Positions 55,781 through 64,000 of a DNA stretch of 64,000 nt are shown here, piece after piece; the first letter of the stretch is position 1; every line of letters starts with the position of its first letter. The stretch spans positions 17,284,913 to 17,348,912 of the forward strand of contig NC_053147.1 in NCBI RefSeq assembly GCF_016808335.1. The letters are read 5' to 3'. This DNA is from Panicum virgatum. Lineage: Eukaryota; Streptophyta; Magnoliopsida; Poales; Poaceae. The translations under genes and the position numbers were made by a program. The notes beneath the pieces are model-generated. The model saw nothing but the letters and a program-made list of their open reading frames with translations, searched no databases and was not told where the DNA came from.

Positions 55781-58416
55781 TTTGTACTTGAAAGGCCTTT
55801 GGTTGGTTTGGGTAGTTGAGTGACAACTTAGGTGGACTAATAAGTGTTTATGTTGAGATACGCATGTGATTAGCCCACACAAAGACACTAGTATGAGCAA
55901 CATATGGCATGGAGGAAAAATGACTAAGTGTTGATGCTATACTCATATAGTGTGATGAAGAAACTCATTGCATATGAAACATGACATGGAGTCTTGTGGC
56001 TAGATGGAGAATATCAAGACAAGGTTGTGCAAATACTAATTCATAAGATATATTATGAATAAAAACATGAGATATAATGGACTCAACAGGCTGCTTAGGG
56101 CAAGTCAGAAAAACAAAAAATACATCAAATTATATGAAAATGGCTATCATAAGAACACAATAATGCTCAAACAAAAGAGCTAAAGATGCTAAACTTTGAT
56201 ACATAAGTCACTTATTGATTTTTTCCTACAGGTTGAATGTCGTAGTTAGGAGGTCAAACCAGGTGTGTGAAATTAGGTTGCACTGTCTTGATGTCTCCCT
56301 CTTACAATCTTTAACCTGGAAGCAGAAAATTTCTAAGAACATGATCATGCAAATACGGAAAATGCTATAGTAAGACACAAAAATGCTAACCTAATATGGA
56401 TAATTTGTCAATTGAATTAATATAAGTTGCCTATAGATAAAAATTCATGGGCTAACCTCAAGAAATATAGCAGTCAATCTAATGACAAGGGAACAACCAG
56501 GTTGTTGCTCATGATGTTGTTGTTCCTTGTCTTTCTAAAGGTCAGGGAAAATTGGATGCTATGTTTAGCACTAACTGACGAAAAATTACAAAATTTTCTA
56601 AATTGCTTCATGTGAATATTTTAAATGCTAGCTAGATAACATTTAAATGCCTCTTGAATTTTTTTAAAATGCTAATATTAACTTGCATGCAACCAATTTT
56701 CAGTCGTGTGTGAACATGCATGGTAACATGTTGTACGAAAAAAATAAAAATGTATTCGTAGGTGAACTTAAATAACCTGGACTAGTTAACACTAATTGGA
56801 ATGATGAACTGGTATGTTGCAAGTTACAGCACAAAGATCATATTTGTTTCCTAAAGTTCCTATTCATTTTTATTGCCTACTTCAGAAATATATTTTGGTA
56901 TGGATAGTTGATTTGTTGTGGGAAGAAGAAACATCAAGAATATAAGGCTTACTGATCTCATAATTCTCTCAAACTCGGTGCCCAATGGTACCAATGCAAG
57001 TATGTTCAAAAAGGGAAAGAATCTAAGAATAGATCCATAGAACTTATACACTGGATGGAAAATTATGAACTATGTCAATCAGGGGTATACAATCTGATGT
57101 ACCAAATAAAAAACAGTCACAATATGCATGGATAGGATAACACTGCAGCATAAGCATGTGTACAGCTAATAGTACATTAAAAAATGTATGAACAGCCTTG
57201 TTTCATCAGTGTTCGTAACTTAGGGTGGTGTATATCTTAGCAAGAGATTATAGTCATTTCTCAAGATATCGTGACATTTAATTGCAAATATGCCACAAAG
57301 ACTACTTTTGGTCAAGTCACAGATCACTTGCAACTAAGAAAAGTGCAGAACAAATAAGAAACACATTTACCGTAGATTGCTTACTTCCACCACATCCTCT
57401 TCACCTTGTAGTAGTTGTTCTTCGACGATATCATCTCTACCTTTTCTATATCCCTAGACACATATGAGGAAATATTAGAATCTCAAAATAAAATTGCTGA
57501 GCCAGCTCACAAAACTACGGGCACAAACTTTGCAGCTCATCTATAATATCTGCTATTGCAGCTACAGTAGTGAATGATGGGAACGAGGCAACGGGCTTGA
57601 CCAAGGGGACAGACTGCGATAGCCATGGATGAAAGCGCCGTCAACAAAAATCATGAGAGAGTCCGAAGTGGGAGAGAGCGAGTGGTAGAATCAGCCCATG
57701 AGTCAAATCATCTCAAAGTTTAACTAAAATTATAAAGAGAAACACAAAGATTTATAATATCAAATAGGTATACTATAAAAATATAGTTAATAAAAAAATC
57801 TAATGATATTTAATTGGTATGATAAATATTATTATCTTGTTATATAAATTTGGTCAAATTTGAAAATTTTTGACTCTCTAAGATTTTTAGAATGACTTAT
57901 AATTTGGAACGGAGGGAGTAAATGGAAGCAGCCATTGAATTCCCTCCTCTCCGCGCGGTGTCATCAGCACCTTAGTATAGTAGTAGGATGCTGGAATCAA
58001 GACTCACCTCCAATCGCGGGCCTCCTCCTGTTCCTTCCTTGATTGGGCTTCTCTCTCTACCAAAAAATCAAGAGATAACGCCCAAATCAAATCGATTCCT
58101 GGAACGCAAAAACTAGATCCCGAACAAGCTATTTCTCACCTCGTGTGCATCATCTCCTCCACCGCTAAGTAGACCTCACCGTATCTCCACTGGAAATCCA
58201 TCGAAAAAATACCCAAAAAAGAGTTCGTTTCACATGAAAAAAATGGAAGAGCATCAACAAATCCATGGAAATAATAGGCATCGGCTCACCTCCGTACATG
58301 CTCCTCACCTCTCCAACTCCGATCTACACTTACCACTGCGTGAAATCACCGGATCCTAAGGCGACAAAGACAAATCGCCAGGGAACGTGAAGCAGAGGGG
58401 GGGAGAGAGAAGCTAA
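55781..58416. other. Repeat-rich region, no recognised gene
   Basis: Retrotransposon-like sequence to ~56080, then AT-rich DNA. On the minus strand some pieces look exon-like: 57455-57386 between CTAG and GTAAGC, with a Glu/Asp-rich frame (VEEQLLQGEEDVVE), and short GT/AG-bounded pieces between 58000 and 58380. No domain was recognised and splicing cannot be confirmed. Confidence 0.3.
57725..57920. mobile_element. Stowaway-like MITE (right end clear)
   Basis: The right end GACTTATAATTTGGAACGGAGGGAGTA is a standard Stowaway terminus (complement of CTCCCTCCGTTCC). The left end is diverged near TTTAACTAAAATTATAAAGAG. Confidence 0.65.
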
Positions 58417-58967
58417 GAGCAAGTAATGTAGTTGACTGTAAGCTGACTAAATGATGAGGTGAAGGAGAAAAAAGATGAGGGAGAGGAGAAGCGGGCTGTA
58501 AGGATAGCCACAATGTGCATAAAAAGTGGTCTTTATAGTCATATAAAGATTGGCTCAATATTGTGGAAGGTGGCAATAGAAGAAAATCTCTTTACAGGTA
58601 CCCATAGCCATAAAGATCACCCATAAGAAATTGAAAATACTAAACTCTCTCTCATCTCACCGGCCATCTCCTCTCTCTCATCTCTTTGCTGCTGCTGCCG
58701 CTAGCTTGGTGGAATTTTTTATTTGTGGGTGGGCCCTTCACTATGGCCTTCAACATTGTAGTAATGATATTAGCTCGTGGTCTACTGGTACGAGGGCCCA
58801 CCTTAAGGACTGGTTAGGCCATAAACATTGCCCTCGCCCTAAGTTTACAGCCGGCGACAAGTGAGCTATGTATTAATTGTGAAGAGCTAACTATTGTATA
58901 GATGGGCTGAGAGAAGACTACAAGAATCCTTACAGCTAGCTTGTTGGATGGATTATTAGTGTTGCTC
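58417..58967. mobile_element. Tourist-like MITE, 551 bp, TSD TAA
   Basis: Ends GAGCAAGTAATGTAGTTGAC and TATTAGTGTTGCTC are inverted and imperfect. TAA flanks it at 58414-58416 and 58968-58970. The middle includes a second hairpin-like stretch (GCCACAATGTGCAT / CTCAATATTGTGG), possibly a nested MITE. Confidence 0.75.
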
Positions 58968-59044
58968 TAACCGTAGTGAGAGGGGAGGGATGAGTGTGAG
59001 GGGCGAAATGAATGGGGGAGCCTCTAGAAACTGATTGGCGGGCT

Positions 59045-59060
59045 GGGGGGGGGGGGGGGG
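59045..59060. repeat. Poly-G run (16 G)
   Basis: A homopolymer in non-coding sequence. Its exact length is unreliable in most sequencing. Confidence 0.9.
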
Positions 59061-59285
59061 ATTCGCGAGTTGGTGCCTTGGTGGTCGTCTATCTCCGTGG
59101 CTGCTTAATGGTGGATGGACGGTGGATAAATTTGCCGTACAGGAGAGAAAAATTACAGCCGACTGATACCTAGTCATTACCTTTTCGTATAGACTCTCAA
59201 CGTTAATATAAAAGTCCCCTTTTTGGATCGTCATAATTAAGAATCACATTCACATTGTTTATTTATAAATATCTCCTATTTTCAT

Positions 59286-59367
59286 GATTAATAGTCGTGA
59301 TCCAATATTTTTTAAAAATAGACACCTATTTTTTGGATTGCGATTAATAGCCATGATCCAATATTTT
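59286..59367. repeat. Direct repeat, two copies
   Basis: GATTAATAGTCGTGATCC with AATATTTT recurs as GATTAATAGCCATGATCC about 55 bp later. Non-coding. Confidence 0.75.
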
Positions 59368-60079
59368 GAAGGAAAAAAAACTCTACTTGCCCGGACCCCT
59401 CTCTTCTCCCTCGTGCAAGTTCATGCACACTGCGGGTAGGCGTAGCTGCTGTAGCTCGCAAAGAACTTGCCGTGTGTTTGGTTGGCGGTTGGAGCGAGCT
59501 GGGTTGGGTTGGACCCATCTCCATGGCTGTTTGGATGCAATTGAGGTGGGTTGGGTTGGCTCCGCGAAGGAATATTCCTCCAATATGCGGGTTCGGCCGA
59601 TTCCTCGAAAAAAACGGACGGAGCGAACCTCCTGGAGCGAACCCACTTTTCGCGACGTCCAATAATGGAGCTGACAGAGACTGCGATGACGGGCGATGGA
59701 GGATGCGGGGCAGCGGAGGCCAGGCTCCGGCGCATCGACGGCGGGTGTAACACCCCATGTGTTTATCACCATAACTACAAAGTTAATCCCATGGTTAATA
59801 TGATTGTTAGTACTAAATCTGCCTGAACAAAACCACTAAAGAAATTCTTGCTAGCAATTTAACATGTGAAATGAGAAAATCTGTTTTGAAATGATTTCTA
59901 AATAAAGGTTCGCGTCATTTTTGAAATCAAATAATATTAAAAGGTAGGAACGGGAAAGAAGAAGATTTAGCTAAAAATATAGTTGGGGTGCCAAATGACT
60001 CAGTTTTGATGTTTGAACAAATTTTCAAAACAAATCAAGTCGACTCAATCGCAATTTATCTCTGGGAATCATTGTGAAC

Positions 60080-60245
60080 CCGGAACTTCCGGGTGTGAAT
60101 CCGGAAATTCCGGAATAATCCGGATACTCCGGGTTTGTTTCCGGATACTCCGGGCGTGATTTTGTCACCGAGGCCCCACCAACATTTAACCCGGATACTC
60201 CGGAAAATCCGGATATTCCGGATGTAAAATCCGGATATTCTGGGT
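60080..60245. repeat. Palindrome array (CCGGA-N3-TCCGG) in Gypsy solo LTR
   Basis: CCGGAACTTCCGG, CCGGAAATTCCGG, CCGGATACTCCGG (three times) and CCGGATATTCCGG, plus one decayed copy, in ~165 bp. All have CGGA and TCCG half-sites separated by exactly three bases. Confidence 0.88.
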
Positions 60246-61509
60246 TTTTTTCAGAATTGTGGACGTTGGGTTATATCAAATTAAACTAGAGGGTTCTGTG
60301 AGTCAATTAAATGAAATCCTTTAGTACTCTCTTTTGCTTTTGTGTACATGCCTAGCCTTCTAAATGAGTTTAGTTAGTTTTATTTAAAGGACACACTTCA
60401 GGCTAAAATAAATTGAATGAACTCTCATAGTGTAGCGTCGAACTGTTTTCCTTTTAAGCTTGCTTTGTTTTTTTGATACATCACCCATGCATTCATACAT
60501 CAATATTGTTGCCTTTCATTTAGATATGCTAGATATGCAAAACATGGACGTGAAACACGCGATGTTAGAGCCGAACCCCAAGACGGTGTTCGGTGGACAT
60601 CTCCAGAAGATGGAAGGACCCTAAGGGCCAACCGAAGACCCGGCCCAAGGTCGGAAGGTCTCAAGGCCTTGATAGCATTAACACTGACTTAGTGTTACCC
60701 TTAGGCAAGCCCCGATGCACATCCTATTATTTTAAATTATGACACCTATATACGTAACTATTATTTGTGCATTAAGTTTAGAAATTGTTTGGAACCCTAG
60801 TTGCATGATCCCTATGATTCCTTGAGTTATACTAGTATGTATAGGATGATAGAAGTGCTATGCTTATTGGTTTTCCGGTAGAATACGAGTGATCTCTTGC
60901 ACTCACGAGATATAGGATGTTTAGAAGTCGGATAATTTTCGGTTACTCGCGAGATTTGAGATATAATTATATTCCAGTACATGAGATGTTGAATTTGATA
61001 TGGAATAAATGGAGAATTGAGACCGAACGGGAAATGATGAGGATACATACGAATGGCAGTAGGACAGTGTTCCTGGGTGTCTTAGTCCCGTCTGTGTCGA
61101 TTAAGGACCGGTCGTTGTCGGCAGTGCTGATCGGGGATTGAATTGTACTAACCGCATGCCGGGAGTAGGAGGTAGTGTAGTCGAAACCGGTAAGCCGAGT
61201 ACTGCCTTGCTTCGAAAGTATAGGACTCCATCTCACCTCCTGGGGTGGTCGAGTAGTCGCGGAGAAACGGGGATGCATATATTACTTTTGGTGGTCTCAC
61301 ATTGAGCTCGGCTGACCATATAATGGTGAGGCGGTCCTGTAGTTCGAGGCGGGGAGGGGAAAGGTCGGTGCGTGGGGTCCGCCGGGGCTTTTGCGTGCCG
61401 TGTTGGTTAGGTCCACCTTGCAAGGTTAAATCGGATCGATTCGCCGTGTCTCGCGGTTATGAGAGTCTTGATCTCTTTGCTGCATCGTAGCAAAATATTA
61501 GAATGTGAG

Positions 61510-61546
<37 letters not shown>
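61510..61546. repeat. (TA)n microsatellite, about 18 units
   Basis: An uninterrupted TA run inside the solo LTR. Confidence 0.97.
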
Positions 61547-61548
<2 letters not shown>

Positions 61549-62586
61549 GTTGAACACACTGAATTATGATTGATTGCACCACCATGTTGTTATAGATAGT
61601 TTATGCAAATAATAGATTATGGTTAATACATATATATAATCTGGAGCTAAAATAATGAAAGTAAGGATTTGCTTTAGTCACTTTTTCTGCAAAATAACCA
61701 CCAGCCAAATGCCTTGCTTGTCTAGATATGTGGGCTAAGTTATACCCACTGGTCGGGTAAGTCTTGCTGAGTATTAGTTACTCAGGGTTTGTTGTTTACC
61801 CTATTTCAGGTATAGAAGCTAACTAGATTTCGCATCGGTGGGCTCGATGTGGCGCCTTGTCTTCACGTCTCGGTAGTTCTCGACTTATTTAGTTTGTTTT
61901 ATTTGTGTTTCGATCGGCCTATGGGTTGGAAACAGCCTGTCAAGTTACACTTAATTAAACTAACGCGCCAAAGGATGGCGGTTACACTTAATTAAGCGTT
62001 TTAACTCGGCGGGTCTGTCACATCAGGCGGTGGAGGCCGGGCTACGGCGCGCCGGCTGCGGGTCGGAGGCTGGGTGGCGCCGGACGAGCTCGGTCGCCGG
62101 TCCAGCGAGGACGAGCGGCAGAGGAGGGCGGGGTCGGCCGTCAGAGGAGAGCGGGGCGGCGGAGGAGGACTGCGCCGGACGAGCTGGGTCGCGCGCGGAT
62201 CCGGCGACGAGCTCGGTCGCGCGGTCCGGCGACGACGAGTGGCAGAGGAGGGCGGGGGCGGCCGGTGGAGGAGGGTGGGGCGGCGGAGGAGGGCGGCGCG
62301 GCTCCGGTGGTGGATGGAGGAGGAAGAAGATGGACGAAGGAGGAAGAAGATGGAGCTTCGGTGCCACTGACATGTGAGGCCCGCTGGAGGAAGAAGATGG
62401 AGAAGCCAACGGCGTGAGCATGGTCCTCCGTCCCTCTTTTCAATCTCTTCAACCAAATAAAGAATTAGATTCGACCCAACCTCTTGATATTTTTTTCAAC
62501 CAAATAAGGGAGGGGTTGGAGCCATCCCTGAAACGAGGGATGGACCCAACCCATCCCACTCAGTCCTCCAACCAAACACACGGTTG

Positions 62587-63359
62587 GTGGGTACCCTGCA
62601 CCCTGGTACAAGTTCCGAAGCGTCTGGTGTGAACAATCAGTTGGTTTACGGTGTTGATCAGATTAAACGGAGTGGTGCAGCATGTTCGCTGCCGCTCCTC
62701 ATCGGGTTTTTTTTTAATACTTTGGAAGTTTGGAGATGGATCTTCCTGTGCATTATAGGTGTGGTCAATCTTTGAGCTCAGTCAATCTGGTGGTGCACGT
62801 TGTGTGGTTGCCATTTTAATTTGTCACTAGCAGCAGTGGTGGTAGCTAGTGTTGTCGGAATAATAATGGTTCACTACTTATATAAATTATATTGCATTGG
62901 TGTGTTGGAAAATGATGGCATTGTTTATTTCTATATTTCTTCATCAAGGCCGCAGCACTCGCACCGTATCTTGCATTTCGGTATTAAACCACACAATATC
63001 CCTACTGTACGTCTGTACTAAGACTGTCCAAAGGCAACTCCGAGTGACATTCTTTTATTCTTGCAGCATTTACTTCATAGAAGCTCATACAAATACTGCA
63101 TATATGAAAAGTGTTCATACATAATTAAACGATACAGCAAGTCTGGGGTCTGCACAACGTGCCAAGGCCCCAAGCACTACTACGCCTCAATTTATTCTCA
63201 GCAAGTATTACGTACGAACTCTAAGCAGATCACTGGTCTTTTATTAGTACAGCAGATAGCACCAGCGAGCCATGTCATCGATCGGCCGGTGTGCTCGCAC
63301 GGGGGCGCGCCCGCTTCGTCGATCGAGAACGCGAGAGCTCGATCGGGCGGATCGGGCGC
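62587..63359. other. 3' flank of the nsLTP gene, no other gene seen
   Basis: AT-rich to about 63240, then the probable 3' UTR of the lipid transfer protein gene. Short frames here have no recognisable motifs. Confidence 0.4.
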
Positions 63360-63680
63360 TCAGCAACTGGGCAGGGGCACCTTGCAGGCGGCGAAGACCT
63401 TCTTGCCGTTGGGGGAGTTGACGTAGCGCTGCATGTTGGGGTTCTTCTTGTACTGGCAGAAGCAGCTCGCCGGGTGCGCCTTGAGCCTCGCGCAGCACGC
63501 CGCCGTGGGCGCCGCGTTCCCGATGATGGCCGGCGCGCACGGCGTCAGCTGCGTCGGGGTGCACGTCGTCGTCGCCGCACCCGCGCCCGGCGCCAGGCTC
63601 ACCAGCACGGCGCTCGACACCGCGAGCGCCACAAGGAAGAGCGCGAGAGACGACGCCTGCTTGTTGCTGCTGGCTGCCAT
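63360..63680 (-). CDS. Type-2 non-specific lipid transfer protein
   Basis: A single-exon 106-codon frame, ATG at 63680 and TGA at 63360. Residues 1 to about 35 form a signal peptide (SSLALFLVALAVSSAVLVSL ending AGAA). The mature part has eight Cys in the nsLTP spacing: C-x7-C, then CC, then CFC, then two late Cys (AACK, LPSC). The CFC motif, the YVNSPNGKK block and a mature size of ~70 residues place it in type 2 (nsLTP2). Such proteins are secreted, bind lipids in a hydrophobic cavity held by four disulphides, and contribute to cuticle/suberin deposition or defence (family knowledge). All eight Cys are present. No intron is needed. Confidence 0.93.
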   Translation of the reverse strand: MAASSNKQASSLALFLVALAVSSAVLVSLAPGAGAATTTCTPTQLTPCAPAIIGNAAPTAACCARLKAHPASCFCQYKKNPNMQRYVNSPNGKKVFAACKVPLPSC

Positions 63681-63806
63681 GATCGGAATCGGATGGATGG
63701 ATGGAGCTGAGAGATCGACCTCAGTCAGATTACAGAAGCGAGACGGCCGGTGAGAGGTTGTGCTGCTGGTGAGCTGTGGCGAATGGAGGGTGTGATCCGT
63801 GGTGGT

Positions 63807-63815
63807 ACTTATAGG
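63807..63815 (-). promoter_or_regulatory. TATA box of the nsLTP gene
   Basis: The minus strand reads CTATAAGTA ~130 bp upstream of the ATG. It is the only good TATA-like match in the region 63700-63900. Confidence 0.65.
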
Positions 63816-64000
63816 GGAACTGGAGTAGGTTAGGTGAAGGCCAGCGTAGGCAATCGAGGTTTGGTACGTGAGCAACGAGAGATCATCACATCGCGGAGGC
63901 ATCAAGCAGCATGCACTGGGCAACTGAACGACTGACACAGGTCGAGTTCGTTCATTGTGCATGTGCAGGGGAGCTAGGATAGCTCTTACATCTTGCTTCC

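Larger units (their letters stand above)
59746..62025 (+). mobile_element. Solo Gypsy LTR with CCGGATAYTCCGG array
   Basis: It runs from TGTAACACCCCATGTG to CTGTCACATCA. GGCGG occurs at 59740-59744 and 62026-62030, a likely target duplication with one extra G at the left junction. Neither PBS nor coding sequence follows, so internal recombination has removed the element body. It contains a palindrome array near 60080-60245 and a TA microsatellite. It is the same family as 49893-52283. Confidence 0.8.
59470..62583. mobile_element. TIR DNA element (TSD TTG) split by a solo LTR
   Basis: Left end CCGTGTGTTTGGTTGGCGG; right end CTCCAACCAAACACACGG, inverted for ~16 bp and more loosely inward (GGGTTGGGTTGGACCCA / TGGACCCAACCCATCC). 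TTG lies on both sides (59467-59469, 62584-62586). Without the LTR it is ~830 bp, GC-rich in the middle, and has no recognised transposase. The frames at 62001-62456 are compositional. Confidence 0.8.

Noticed and set aside
62001..62456. 151-codon Ser/Pro/Arg-rich frame
   Set aside because: Low-complexity GC-rich interior of a TIR element.

Overview
The window is nuclear DNA from a grass, most likely a panicoid or andropogonoid relative of sorghum, sugarcane, Miscanthus or maize. The evidence is intron-containing genes of grass-typical families (a BRUTUS/HRZ iron sensor, an LRK10L-type receptor kinase with GUB_WAK ectodomains, ribosomal protein S17, a type-2 lipid transfer protein), very GC-rich first exons, and a dense load of Sirevirus-type Copia, Tekay-type Gypsy, Harbinger, hAT, Helitron and MITE elements. 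There is nothing bacterial or viral here.

Layout. 1-1670: first two exons (minus strand) of a hemerythrin/BRUTUS-like gene that runs off the left edge. 1671-3118: upstream sequence with small repeats. 3124-27048: one nested retrotransposon block. The outer element is a decayed Ty3/Gypsy chromovirus (minus orientation, TSD ACAAG) with two paralogous extra ORFs ahead of gag. Inside its integrase lies a younger Sirevirus-type Copia element (7074-18742, minus, TSD CTCCC) with gag, pol and an env-like 3' ORF. 27054-33328: small transposons, including a 199-bp MITE, a hAT-type element with an 8-bp TSD, a Stowaway-like element, a ~600-bp hairpin and a truncated LTR. 33329-41067: an LRK10L-like receptor kinase on the minus strand with two alternative ectodomain first exons that both splice in phase to one kinase module; the inner one is broken by two frameshifts. 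The intron holds a MITE and a Helitron.

41068-53500: a second nest. A fragment of the RPS17 promoter plus a solo Sirevirus-type LTR is interrupted by a 5.1-kb Harbinger element with a complete DDE transposase and by a solo Gypsy LTR. 54460-54888 is the intact RPS17 gene (minus) with TATA, telo-box and site II elements; its upstream DNA is the source, or sister copy, of the fragment near 43.8 kb. 55.1-59.4 kb is repeat-rich with no recognised gene. 59470-62583 is a TIR element split by another solo Gypsy LTR. 63360-63680 is a type-2 nsLTP gene (minus).

The most unusual signal is a clustered palindrome of the form CGGA-N3-TCCG. It recurs in arrays inside LTRs of a Copia (Sirevirus) family, inside LTRs of an unrelated Gypsy family and inside a short fold-back element. 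The second is the duplicated pre-gag ORF of the outer Gypsy element. The third is the two interchangeable ectodomain exons of the receptor kinase. All boundaries, splice sites and target-site duplications were read by eye from the sequence; family names rest on motif recognition and no database search was run.
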